DNA from: Saccharothrix saharensis
GTDB taxonomy: Bacteria; Actinomycetota; Actinomycetes; Mycobacteriales; Pseudonocardiaceae
DNA length: 64,000 nucleotides
Assembly (NCBI RefSeq): GCF_006716745.1
Contig: NZ_VFPP01000001.1
Location: forward strand, 3,534,001 to 3,598,000
Reading direction: 5' to 3'
Translations under genes and position numbers: made by a program
Notes under the pieces: model-generated
What the model was told of the DNA's origin: nothing
What the model saw: the letters and a program-made list of their open reading frames with translations, nothing else
Databases searched by the model: none
Part shown: in pieces, positions 53,840-61,555 of the stretch
How the letters are laid out: every line of letters starts with the position of its first letter
How positions within the stretch are numbered: position 1 is the first letter of the stretch

Positions 53840-55090
53840 TTGCCGAACACTCCAGGTGCAGACCCAGCCCGCCTGCCGCTGCGCACCGCCGCGGCCGTGC
53901 GACTGGGCAACATGAGTTCCAAGCTGTCGCAGAAGATGGGTCTCGGCGCGGGCGGCATGATCGGCGGCCGGGTCGCGCTCAAGCTCGACCCGCAGGCGCT
54001 GGCGCACTTGACGACCGGCCGCTCGGTCGCGCTGGTGACCGGCACGAACGGCAAGACCACCAGCACGATGATGCTCAGCCGGGCCGTGTCGTTCCTGGGC
54101 GAGGTCGCCACCAACCACGGTGGCGCGAACATGCCCGACGGGCACGTGACCGCGCTGTCCAAGCAGCCCGACGCGCCGTACGCGGTGCTGGAGGTCGACG
54201 AGGGGTACTTCCCCGAGGTCGTGCGGGCCGCGGCGCCCGCGGTGGCCGTGCTGCTGAACCTCAGCCGCGACCAGCTCGACCGGGTCGGCGAGGTGCGCAC
54301 CATCGAGCGGTCGCTGCGCACGGCGCTGGCGTCGGTGACCGGGGTCGTCGTGGCCAACTGCGACGACATCATGGTGACGTCGGCGGCGCGCGACTCGGCG
54401 AACGTGGTCTGGGTGGCGACCGGGACGGGCTGGCACAACGACGCCGCCTCGTGCCCGCGCTGCGGCGACCCGATCCGCTGGGAGGGCGAGCACTGGCACT
54501 GCACCGGGTGCGACCTGGCCCGGCCGCGCCCGCAGTGGGTGACCGGCGACGGGTACCTGGTGACGCCGAACGGCGTGAAGGTGGAGCTGGCGCTGCGGCT
54601 GCCCGGCAAGTTCAACCAGGCCAACGCGGTGATGGCCACGGCCGCCGCGGTCGCGCTGGGCGTGCCCGTGGAGGAGGCCGTGCAGCGGTTGCGCGCGGTG
54701 TCCAACGTGGCCGGCCGGTACCGGACGATCCAGCGGTCCGGGCACCGGGCGCGGCTGCTGCTGTCGAAGAACCCCGCCGGGTGGAGCGAGACGCTGACCG
54801 TGGTGCGCGAGGCGGACCACCCCGCGGTGCTCGTGATCAACGCGCACGAGGCCGACGGGCGCGACCTGTCGTGGCTGTGGGACGTGCCGTTCGAGCGGCT
54901 GCGCGGCCGTCAGGTGATCGCGTCCGGCGAGCGGGCCACGGACCTGGCCGTGCGGCTGACGTACGCCGAGGTCGAGCACACGATCGTGCCGGACCCGCTG
55001 CTGGCGATCGACGCCATGCCGCCGGGGCCGGTCGAGGTGATCGCCAACTACACCGCATTCCGCGACCTGAACGCGAGGGCCGCCCAGTGA
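53840..55090 (+). CDS. murT: MurT, Mur-ligase-like subunit of lipid II isoglutaminyl synthase
   Basis: A 416-residue Mur ligase homologue that, with GatD, amidates D-Glu of lipid II. Visible: ATP loop VTGTNGKTT (about 66-74), the NHGGANMPDG region, a four-Cys zinc ribbon (C205, C208, C221, C224 in CPRCGDPIRWEGEHWHCTGC), KFNQANAVMATAAAVALGV, and a C-terminal DUF1727 domain with VVREADHPAVLVINAHEADG and DLSWLWDVPFE. TTG 53840 has GGAAG upstream and removes a spurious N-terminal extension. The last codon overlaps GatD's GTG start, so subunits are made 1:1. Confidence 0.93.
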   Translation: MPNTPGADPARLPLRTAAAVRLGNMSSKLSQKMGLGAGGMIGGRVALKLDPQALAHLTTGRSVALVTGTNGKTTSTMMLSRAVSFLGEVATNHGGANMPDGHVTALSKQPDAPYAVLEVDEGYFPEVVRAAAPAVAVLLNLSRDQLDRVGEVRTIERSLRTALASVTGVVVANCDDIMVTSAARDSANVVWVATGTGWHNDAASCPRCGDPIRWEGEHWHCTGCDLARPRPQWVTGDGYLVTPNGVKVELALRLPGKFNQANAVMATAAAVALGVPVEEAVQRLRAVSNVAGRYRTIQRSGHRARLLLSKNPAGWSETLTVVREADHPAVLVINAHEADGRDLSWLWDVPFERLRGRQVIASGERATDLAVRLTYAEVEHTIVPDPLLAIDAMPPGPVEVIANYTAFRDLNARAAQ

Positions 55091-55806
55091 GCACCAGCAA
55101 GGTCCAGATCGCGCTCGTGCTGCCCGACCTGCTGGGCACGTACGGCGACTTCGGCAACGCGGTCGTGCTGGAGAAGCGGATGACGTGGCGGGGCATCTCC
55201 GCCGAGATCCTGAACATCCGGTTCGGCGAGCCGGTGCCCGAGTCGTGCGACATCTACGTGGTCGGCGGCGGTGAGGACACGGCGCAGACGTTGGCCGTGC
55301 GGCACCTGCGCGAGCACCCGGGCATGCAGCGGGCGGCGGCGCGCGGCGCGGTGATCCTCGGGGTGTGCGCGGGGATCCAGATCTTCGGCGAGTCGTTCAC
55401 CCGGGCCGACCAGGTGACGCACCCCGGGCTCGGGCTGATCGACTCGACGTCGCACGCGGGTGGCAGCCGGGCCATCGGCGAGGTCATCGCGACGCCGGCC
55501 GACGGGTTGTTCGAGGGCCTGCTGACCGGGTTCGAGAACCACCAGGGCCGCACCGTGCTGGGTCCGTCCGCGCGGCCGTTGGCGCACGTCAAGGTGGGCA
55601 CGGGCAACGACGGCTCGGTGGAGGGCGCGGTCCAGGGCCGGATCCTGTGCACCTACCTGCACGGTCCCGTGCTGCCGCGCAACCCGCAGATCGCCGACCT
55701 GCTGATCGAGTGGGCCACGGGTGCCAAGCCCGGCCCCCTCGACCTGCCCGACGTGACCCGCCTGCGCACCGAACGCGCCAAGGCCGCCGGCGTCCCGCTG
55801 TCCTGA
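55087..55806 (+). CDS. gatD: GatD, glutamine amidotransferase subunit of lipid II isoglutaminyl synthase
   Basis: A 239-residue class I-like amidotransferase. The nucleophile is Cys94 in GAVILGVCAGIQIFGE and the base His192 in LCTYLHGPVLPRNP. YVVGGGEDTAQTLAVRHLRE near the N-terminus is a family marker. It hydrolyses glutamine and channels ammonia to MurT, giving D-isoglutamine in the stem peptide, needed for efficient cross-linking. GTG 55087 overlaps the MurT stop (GTGA). The operon ends here and runs into the palindromic repeat block. Confidence 0.95.
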   Translation: MSTSKVQIALVLPDLLGTYGDFGNAVVLEKRMTWRGISAEILNIRFGEPVPESCDIYVVGGGEDTAQTLAVRHLREHPGMQRAAARGAVILGVCAGIQIFGESFTRADQVTHPGLGLIDSTSHAGGSRAIGEVIATPADGLFEGLLTGFENHQGRTVLGPSARPLAHVKVGTGNDGSVEGAVQGRILCTYLHGPVLPRNPQIADLLIEWATGAKPGPLDLPDVTRLRTERAKAAGVPLS

Positions 55807-55949
55807 ACGTCGAACTCAGGGGTCCTGGGCGTTCGACTCTCGGCACCTGAGCGTTCGACTCTCGCGAGAGTCCTGCGTCCAGCTCGCGAGAGTCGAACGC
55901 TCGGCGCCCGTGTGTCGAACGCTCGGGTACCGGGTGTTCGACGTTCGGG
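55807..55949. repeat. intergenic palindromic repeat block, copy 1
   Basis: The convergent gap between gatD and the monooxygenase is filled by variants of a roughly 22-nt unit around GTTCGACTCTCGGCACCTGA and its reverse TCGAACGCTCGG. The centre is a perfect 20-bp hairpin: GAGCGTTCGACTCTCGCGAG (55849-55868) with its complement at 55883-55902 and a 14-nt loop. The same unit recurs at 61342-61555, so it is a dispersed family. It may also serve as a bidirectional terminator. Confidence 0.8.
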
Positions 55950-57437
55950 TCAGGCGGGGACGCGGGCGCGGCGGGCCCGGGTCAGGGTGTAGTCCTCGGC
56001 GCGGACGGTCTTGGTGCGCATCCAGTAGCGCCACGTGAAGCCCGGCCACACCGTGCGGTTGATGCCTCGGGCGTCGAGGTACCAGCTCTTGCAGCCGCCC
56101 TCGGTCCACACGCCCTTGGTCAGCTTGCGCTGCAACTGCCGGTTGAACCGCGCCTGCACGTCCGGCCGCACGTCCAGCTCGTCGGCCTGGTGGCGGTCCA
56201 GCAGCTCCAGGCACTGGCGGACGTACCGGATCTGCGACTCGATCATGAACACCACCGAGTTGTGCCCCAGGCCGGTGTTCGGGCCGAGCAGGAAGAACAG
56301 GTTCGGGAAGCCCGAGACGGTGATGCCGTAGTAGGTCTCGATGCCCTGCTCGCGCCACTGCTTGGCCAGGTCGACGCCGCCCTTGCCGGTGATGTCCAGG
56401 TAGTCGAACGAGTCGACGACGTGGAACCCCGTGCCGTAGATGATCACGTCGACCTCGTGCTCGACGCCCGCCGCGTCCACCACGCTGTTCGCCCGCACCT
56501 CGGCGATGCCGTCGGTCACCAGGTCCACGTTCGGCCTGCTCAACGCCGGGTAGTAGTCGTTGCTGATCAGCACGCGCTTGCAGCCCATGGTGTAGTCGGG
56601 CGTCAGCTTCGCCCGCAACGCCTCGTCGGGCACCTGGCTGCGCATGTGCCGCTTCGCGATGTTCTGCGCGAACTCCATGATCTTCGGGTTCACCGCGAAG
56701 CCGAGCGCGCTCGACTCACGCGTCCAGTACACGAAGTCGCGGTACAGGCGCTGGGTGAACGGCAGCGCCCGGAACAGCTTCTGCTCCCAGGTCCGGATGG
56801 ACCGGTCCATCTTCGGCATGATCCACGGCGGCGTGCGCTGGAACAGGGTCAGGCCGCCGACCTCGTCCACGATCCGCGGCACAAACTGGATGGCGCTCGC
56901 GCCCGTGCCGACCACGGCGACCTTCTTGCCGCGCAGGTCGTAGTCGTGGTCCCACTCGGCCGAGTGGAACGTCCTGCCGGTGAAGTCCTCGATGCCCGGC
57001 AGGGTCGGGATGTTCGGGATGTGCAACGCGCCGACACCCGCGACCACGGCCTTCGCCGTGTAGGTGTCGCCGTGCTCGGTGGCGACGTGCCAGACCTTCG
57101 CGTCCTCGTCCCACCGCGCGCCGCTGACCTTGGTGTTGAACCGGATGTGCTCGCGCAGCCGGTACTTCTCCGCCACCCGCTTGAGGTAGTCCCAGATCTC
57201 GGGCTGCCGGGCGAACATGCGCGACCAGCGCGGGTTCAGCTCGAACGAGAAGGAGTACATGTGGGACGGGACGTCGCACGCGCAGCCGGGGTAGGAGTTG
57301 TCCCGCCAGGTGCCGCCGAGGTCGGCCGCCTTCTCCAGCACCACGAAGTCGCGTTTCCCGGTGCGCTTCAGCTCGATCGCCATGCCCAGGCCGGAGAAGC
57401 CCGTGCCGATGATCAGGACTTCGACCTCTCGGTGCAT
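55950..57437 (-). CDS. flavin-containing/Baeyer-Villiger-type monooxygenase
   Basis: A 495-residue FAD- and NADPH-binding monooxygenase. FAD site: VLIIGTGFSGLGMAIELKRT; BVMO fingerprint FxGxxxHxxxW as FTGRTFHSAEWDHDYDLRGK; NADPH site VVGTGASAIQFVPRI; then FLLGPNTGLGHNSVVFMIES. It probably inserts one oxygen atom into a ketone or oxidises a soft nucleophile; the substrate is unknown. ATG 57437 has GGAGGAG 6 nt upstream. It is divergent from a TetR gene, with the TTACTCGAAGTAA palindrome over the promoters, so it is likely repressed by that regulator and induced by a substrate-like ligand. Confidence 0.9.
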   Translation of the reverse strand: MHREVEVLIIGTGFSGLGMAIELKRTGKRDFVVLEKAADLGGTWRDNSYPGCACDVPSHMYSFSFELNPRWSRMFARQPEIWDYLKRVAEKYRLREHIRFNTKVSGARWDEDAKVWHVATEHGDTYTAKAVVAGVGALHIPNIPTLPGIEDFTGRTFHSAEWDHDYDLRGKKVAVVGTGASAIQFVPRIVDEVGGLTLFQRTPPWIMPKMDRSIRTWEQKLFRALPFTQRLYRDFVYWTRESSALGFAVNPKIMEFAQNIAKRHMRSQVPDEALRAKLTPDYTMGCKRVLISNDYYPALSRPNVDLVTDGIAEVRANSVVDAAGVEHEVDVIIYGTGFHVVDSFDYLDITGKGGVDLAKQWREQGIETYYGITVSGFPNLFFLLGPNTGLGHNSVVFMIESQIRYVRQCLELLDRHQADELDVRPDVQARFNRQLQRKLTKGVWTEGGCKSWYLDARGINRTVWPGFTWRYWMRTKTVRAEDYTLTRARRARVPA

Positions 57438-57477
57438 GCCCGTCTCCTCCAAGTCCGCTCACATACTCCGCAGTAGG

Positions 57478-57490
57478 TTACTCGAAGTAA
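57478..57490. promoter_or_regulatory. TetR-type operator between monooxygenase and TetR genes
   Basis: TTACTCGAAGTAA is a perfect 5-bp palindrome around CGA, within the longer imperfect GGTTACTCGAAGTAAGTTACC. TTACTC (57478-57483) also fits a -35 with TAGTCT (57502-57507) for the TetR gene, so repressor and polymerase would compete. Confidence 0.7.
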
Positions 57491-57514
57491 GTTACCTCCG
57501 GTAGTCTGGACTTC

Positions 57515-58156
57515 GTGACCACGACCGAGCCGCGCCGCAGGCGGATGCCCAAGGCCCAGCGCAAGGCGCAGATGCTCGACATCGCCGAGGGCGTCTTCGC
57601 CGAGCGCGGCTACCTGGCGGCGTCGATGGACGAGATCGCCGAACGGGTCGGGGTGTCCAAGCCGATGCTCTACGAGTACTTCGGCTCCAAGGAAGGCCTG
57701 CTCATCGGCTGCATCCACCGCGCGCGCACGGAACTGCTCGACCGCACGCAGCAGGCGATCACCGGCGCGGACGGGCCCGAGGAGGTCCTGCGGCGCGGCC
57801 TGATGGCGTTCTTCGAGTTCATCGCCGAGCACAAGCAGTCGTGGTCGTTGCTGCGGCAGGAGGCGGCGATCACCGTGCCGTCGGCCGTCGAGGAGGTCGA
57901 GGGCATCCGGCGGCAGCAGACCGACCTGATCGCGGCCGTGATCGGCAGCTTCGACTCCGATGTGGACGCGGTCGAGGCCGAGGCGTTCGCCGAGATCGTG
58001 GTGGGCTCGACCGAACGGCTGGCGCTGTGGTGCGAGCGCAGGCCCGAGGTGGGGCCCGCGCTCGCGACGGCCTACGTCATGGACGTCGTGTGGCGGGGCG
58101 TGGCGAGCCGGCTCACGCCCGCCGGCGGCGCGGTCAGGCGCGACGGCGACGGCTGA
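57515..58156 (+). CDS. TetR-family regulator of the adjacent monooxygenase
   Basis: A 213-residue repressor-type protein: HTH in RKAQMLDIAEGVFAERGYLA followed by SMDEIAERVGVSKPMLYEYF and GSKEGLLIGCIHRART, then a helical ligand domain (LMAFFEFIAEHKQSWSLLRQ). GTG 57515 lies 7 nt after TAGTCT (57502-57507), consistent with a leaderless mRNA. The divergent monooxygenase and the intervening palindrome identify the probable target. The ligand is unknown. Its 3' end overlaps the convergent surface-protein gene by 23 nt. Confidence 0.88.
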   Translation: MTTTEPRRRRMPKAQRKAQMLDIAEGVFAERGYLAASMDEIAERVGVSKPMLYEYFGSKEGLLIGCIHRARTELLDRTQQAITGADGPEEVLRRGLMAFFEFIAEHKQSWSLLRQEAAITVPSAVEEVEGIRRQQTDLIAAVIGSFDSDVDAVEAEAFAEIVVGSTERLALWCERRPEVGPALATAYVMDVVWRGVASRLTPAGGAVRRDGDG

Positions 58157-58661
58157 ACAGCAGCAGCAACGCCCCGGCCAGCAACGCGGCCAGGCCGCCC
58201 ACGCCCGTCCACAGCGGCGCGGCGCCCGTGCTCGCCAACGCCTGCCCCGCGGACGCCGACACCACGCGCGGCGGCACGGTGGTCGTCAGCGCCGGCGCGG
58301 TGGCGGTGGTGGTGGTCGTTCCCGGGACCGTGGTGCCCGCGACGGCCGTCGTGGTGGTCGACGCGGTCGTGGTGCCGGCGACCGCCGTCGTGGTCGTGGC
58401 GGTCGTGGTCGCGGACGCCGACGTGCCGGACACGGCGGTCGTCGTCGTGGTCACGCTGGTGGACCAGCCACCGGTCGACGTCGTCGTGGGGTTGGTGGTC
58501 GTGGTGTGGCACGGCGGGTCGCCGCGGTGCCGGCACACGTCACCCCGGACCGGGTCGCCCCACCCGTCCGGCACGTGCCACGACGGATCGGCCAACGCCA
58601 CCCCGGGCGCGATCGCGAGACCCAGCGCCAGGCACACCACAACGACCACTCGACGACTCAT
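58134..58661 (-). CDS. threonine-rich surface protein with LPXTG-like anchor
   Basis: A 175-residue protein: signal peptide (RVVVVVCLALGLAIAPGVAL), a short Cys-containing segment (DVCRHRGDPPCH), about 75 residues of Thr/Ala/Val repeats (TTTTTAVSGTSASATTTATT type, two GTT or AGTT spacers), then LASTGAAPLWTGVGGLAAL, a hydrophobic helix and RRRRA. LASTG with helix and basic tail is a sortase-signal layout, with Ala in place of the usual Pro. The repeats are typical of O-mannosylated or glycosylated linkers. ATG 58661. Likely a wall-anchored, extended protein of unknown partner. Confidence 0.7.
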   Translation of the reverse strand: MSRRVVVVVCLALGLAIAPGVALADPSWHVPDGWGDPVRGDVCRHRGDPPCHTTTTNPTTTSTGGWSTSVTTTTTAVSGTSASATTTATTTTAVAGTTTASTTTTAVAGTTVPGTTTTTATAPALTTTVPPRVVSASAGQALASTGAAPLWTGVGGLAALLAGALLLLFSRRRRA

Positions 58662-58884
58662 GACGACCTCTCAGACCAAAGGGATTACTCCAAATGGCCT
58701 ATCGACGTCCGATGGCGGGGCGTTACGGGTCATGCACGGTGTGTACCCGGTTTTCGAGTACACGATCGGGTGGCACATGGGGGCGTCGAGGCCTCATCAG
58801 CGCCTCTCACTCGATAGAAGGGGACGACGCGCGTTCATCCCCAAACGCCGGTCAGATGAGCAGACGACCGACGGAAGGCCAGGC

Positions 58885-59145
58885 ATGTCCACACTCCCCA
58901 TCACCGCGAACTACCGGCGCAACGGCGACGACTGGGCGGTCACCGTCCGCGCGGCGGGCAAAGAACTCGACGCGACCGCACCGGGCTTGATCGCGGCCCG
59001 GCTGGCCGCCGACCAACTGGTGGAGGAGATCGCCCTCGGGCGCTCCGCGCGCGCCGTCGTGCACCTGCTCGACGGCGACGCGCTCGCGTTCTCGGTGGCC
59101 TACCTGCACACCCGCGCGGGCCTCGCGCCGCCGGCGGCGGGGTGA
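58885..59145 (+). CDS. small hypothetical protein
   Basis: An 86-residue soluble protein: ITANYRRNGDDWAVTVRAAG looks like a beta-hairpin, DATAPGLIAARLAADQLVEE a helix, and ARAVVHLLDGDALAFSVAYL a strand pair. ATG 58885 has GGAAGG upstream at 6 nt. The fold may resemble small RHH or HicB-type antitoxin-like proteins (W-A-V-T-V hairpin followed by a helix), but that is not secure and no toxin gene is adjacent. No family call. Confidence 0.55.
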   Translation: MSTLPITANYRRNGDDWAVTVRAAGKELDATAPGLIAARLAADQLVEEIALGRSARAVVHLLDGDALAFSVAYLHTRAGLAPPAAG

Positions 59146-59239
59146 ACCCGAAGCGGCGCGGCGCGCGGGCCGGTGCTCGACGCCGGGATCCGGGCTCACC
59201 AGGCCTAGGATGTCCGGCCAAAGGCGACAGGAGCGCGAA

Positions 59240-59854
59240 ATGGCCACACCGGTGTACAGCGGGGCCGCTCGGACCCCGCAGCGGGGCAGACCCAGGGACG
59301 CCAGCCGGGACGACGCGTTGCGACAGGCCGCGCTGGAGGTGATGGCCGAAGTCGGGTACCGCGCGCTGACGATGGACGCCGTCGCGGCGCGCGCCCGTGC
59401 GGGCAAGGCGACGATCTACCGGCGGTGGGAGTCCAAGCTCGACCTCGTGATCGACACGTGCACGCAGCTCGCCCAGCAGAACCTGACCGAGCCGGACACC
59501 GGGTCGCTCGCCGGCGACCTGCGGGAGTTCCTGAGCGCGTTCGCCGCGTTCCTGTCCGGCCCGATCGGCAAGGCGGCGCAGGCGCTCGTCGGCGAGCTGC
59601 CGCACGAGCCGGAACTCGCCTCGGCGTTCCGCGAGACGTTCCTGACCGCGCAGCGGGGCGTGCTGCGGCGCATCCTGGAGCGCGCCGAGGAACGCGGCGA
59701 ACTGCGCCAGGACGCGCCGCGCGGCATGGCCGTCGAGATCGCGGGCGCGGCCCTGATCTACCGGCTGATGCTCACCGGCGACCCGCTCGACCTGCCGTTC
59801 GTCGACCGCGTGGTGGACCAGGTGCTGGTGCCCCTCGTCGCCAAGGGGCAGTAG
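59240..59854 (+). CDS. TetR-family transcriptional regulator
   Basis: A 204-residue protein: basic N-terminus, DDALRQAALEVMAEVGYRAL, TMDAVAARARAGKATIYRRW HTH, then an all-helical ligand domain (FLSAFAAFLSGPIGKAAQAL). ATG 59240 is preferred over 59210 because AGGAGCGCG lies just upstream and a -10-like TAGGAT at 59206-59211 overlaps the earlier ATG. There is no obvious target gene adjacent on the plus side; the DUF3618 gene converges on it. Confidence 0.83.
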   Translation: MATPVYSGAARTPQRGRPRDASRDDALRQAALEVMAEVGYRALTMDAVAARARAGKATIYRRWESKLDLVIDTCTQLAQQNLTEPDTGSLAGDLREFLSAFAAFLSGPIGKAAQALVGELPHEPELASAFRETFLTAQRGVLRRILERAEERGELRQDAPRGMAVEIAGAALIYRLMLTGDPLDLPFVDRVVDQVLVPLVAKGQ

Positions 59855-59878
59855 GGCGCGGTCAGCAGCAGGGCGCGG

Positions 59879-60100
59879 TCAGCGGAACAGCTTGCGCAGC
59901 AGGGCGAACCCGACGAGCACGGCCACCGCGATCAGCGAGTACCGGATCTTGGGTTCGTCGAGCTTCGCGCGCACGCTCTCCTTGCCGGACTCGACGAAGC
60001 GCTGGGGATTCGCCCTCGTCCCCAGTTCGTCGAGGGTCACGGCCAGCGCGTCGCGAGCCTGCTCGATCTCGCGCTGGATGGTGTCGGGATCGCGGGCCAC
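59879..60100 (-). CDS. DUF3618 small membrane protein
   Basis: A 73-residue protein: ARDPDTIQREIEQARDALAV forms the DUF3618 motif (R-D-P-x-x-I-x-x-E-I-E), TLDELGTRANPQRFVE continues it, and RYSLIAVAVLVGFALLRKLF is a C-terminal membrane helix. Length and layout are typical. GTG 60100 follows AGGAGGAGAT. Related proteins often sit near phage-shock-like or DUF1269-type membrane stress genes, but here the neighbours are a TetR gene and a tRNA. Function unknown. Confidence 0.8.
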   Translation of the reverse strand: MARDPDTIQREIEQARDALAVTLDELGTRANPQRFVESGKESVRAKLDEPKIRYSLIAVAVLVGFALLRKLFR

Positions 60101-60255
60101 ATCTCCTCCTAGCTGCTGCTCCTTGGTCACAACCGTAGTTGAGGCGCGGTGGCGGCGTTGACCTGACCGGCCGACGGGCGTTTCGGTAACGCTGTTTTCA
60201 CCCAGGTGGCCCTCGTCACCGGACGGCGCGGGCCTGCCGATAAGCTTGCCGCGCC

Positions 60256-60329
60256 GGGCTCGTAGCCCAATTGGCAGAGGCACACGGTTTAGGTCCGTGC
60301 CAGTGAGAGTTCGAGTCTCTCCGAGCCCA
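60256..60329 (+). tRNA. tRNA with anticodon TAG (Leu by anticodon) but a short variable loop
   Basis: Acceptor GGGCTCG/CGAGCCC, D region GCC...GGC with a long loop CAATTGGCAGA, anticodon stem CACGG/CCGTG with loop TTTAGGT (anticodon TAG, reading CUA), variable region only CCAGT (5 nt), T arm GAGAG/CTCTC with TTCGAGT, and discriminator A73. By anticodon it is tRNA-Leu, but bacterial tRNA-Leu normally has a long variable arm; this one is class I in shape. It may be a divergent or atypically charged tRNA. CCA is not encoded (A73 is followed by CGT). TAAGCT at 60241-60246 is a possible -10. Confidence 0.7.
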
Positions 60330-60369
60330 CGTCGCCGGCGACCCTCGGCGGTGATCCGCCGGGGGCCGT

Positions 60370-61320
60370 TCACGTGGTGTAGCGCAGGACCTCCAGCATC
60401 GACTGCGGGTTCACCGCGGCCGGGTCCGGTTCCTCGCAGGCGGCCAGCTCCGCGCGGATCGCGGCGACGTCCAGGCCCGTGCCGATGAGCACCAGCTCGG
60501 TGCGCCGCGGTCCCGGCCACGCCGACCGCTCGAACCGCAGGAACGCGCCGACGGTGTGCAGGCCGAACCGCTGCCGGTGGCCGGGCACGTCGAACCGGAC
60601 GAAGCCCTTGATCCGGTACAGGCCTTCGGGGCGTGCGTCGAGGAAGGCCATGAGCCGCAACGGGTCCAGGGCGCCGCCGGTGAACTCCACGCTGTCGTAG
60701 TGCACGTGGTCGTGCTCTTCGTCCAGCAGGTCCTCGAAGGACAGTTGGCCGAACCGCTCGCGTGGGCGTGGGTCGAACAGCAGGGCCGGGTCCACGCGGC
60801 CGTACGACGACTCCACCACGGGCACGCCCGGCTTGAGCCGGTGGATCTCGGCGGTGAGCTCGGGCGCGTTCGTGACGCGGTCGACCTTGTTGAGCACGAC
60901 CAGGTCGGCCACGCGCAGGTGCTTGGCCAGGTCGTCGGGGAACTCGGCGGCGTCGACCAGCAGCACCAGGCCGCCGTAGGTCAGGCGGGGGTTCTCGGTG
61001 GCGAGCACCATCCGTGCCATGGCCTGCGGTTCGGCCAGGCCGCTCGCCTCGATCACGATGACGTCGACCAGGGAGTCCAGCTTGGCCAGCATCGCGTCGA
61101 GCCCGCTCACGTCGACCGCGCAGCACAGGCACCCGTTGCTCAGCGAGACGGTCGAGTCGACCTGCCCGGCCACGCTCATAGCGTCGATGCCGATGGCCCC
61201 GAAGTCGTTCACCACGACCCCGATCCGCGTGCCGCGGCTGCCGCCGAGCAGGTGGTTGAGCAACGTCGTCTTGCCGGCGCCGAGGAACCCCGCGACCACC
61301 ACCACCGGGATCCGCTTCAC
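60370..61320 (-). CDS. CobW/COG0523-family P-loop GTPase (metal chaperone type)
   Basis: A 316-residue GTPase: Walker A VVAGFLGAGKTTLLNHLLG, GIDAMSVAGQ switch, the metal-binding SNGCLCCAVD with C-x-C-C, Walker B region VIVIEASGLAEP, and NKVD in DLVVLNKVDRV. The C-terminal CobW_C domain starts near LYRIKGFVRFD. A His-rich DEEHDHVHYD segment (about residue 205) adds metal-binding capacity. These proteins insert Zn or Co into client enzymes. GTG 61320. The client is unknown. The palindromic repeat block lies just upstream of its start, so its promoter probably lies within or before that block. Confidence 0.9.
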   Translation of the reverse strand: MKRIPVVVVAGFLGAGKTTLLNHLLGGSRGTRIGVVVNDFGAIGIDAMSVAGQVDSTVSLSNGCLCCAVDVSGLDAMLAKLDSLVDVIVIEASGLAEPQAMARMVLATENPRLTYGGLVLLVDAAEFPDDLAKHLRVADLVVLNKVDRVTNAPELTAEIHRLKPGVPVVESSYGRVDPALLFDPRPRERFGQLSFEDLLDEEHDHVHYDSVEFTGGALDPLRLMAFLDARPEGLYRIKGFVRFDVPGHRQRFGLHTVGAFLRFERSAWPGPRRTELVLIGTGLDVAAIRAELAACEEPDPAAVNPQSMLEVLRYTT

Positions 61321-61341
61321 GCCACCCGATCCTACGACCCC

Positions 61342-61555
61342 CTCGTGAGTCGAACGCTCGGGTCCCGAGTGTCGAACGCTCAGGTCCCGAGAGTCCTACG
61401 TTCGCGACCCCTGAATTCAACGCTCAGGACGGCCCCGCGACGTTCCGAGCGTTGAACTCAGGGGTCCTGAACGTAGGACTCTCGGGACCTGGAGGTTCGA
61501 CACTCGGGGCCTGGAGGTTCGACACTCGGGACCTGGAGGTTCGACTCACGGGGTG
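61342..61555. repeat. intergenic palindromic repeat block, copy 2
   Basis: A 44-nt arm (61382-61425) is repeated inverted at 61447-61490 with only a few mismatches, able to form one long hairpin around a 21-nt loop. It is followed by direct 22-nt units: GGAGGTTCGACACTCGGGGC-CT (61491-61512), a near copy (61513-61534) and a partial third that runs over the stop codon of the TetR gene. Upstream, reversed units TCGAACGCTCGGGTCCCGAG and TCGAACGCTCAGGTCCCGAG occur. Same family as at 55807. Confidence 0.85.
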
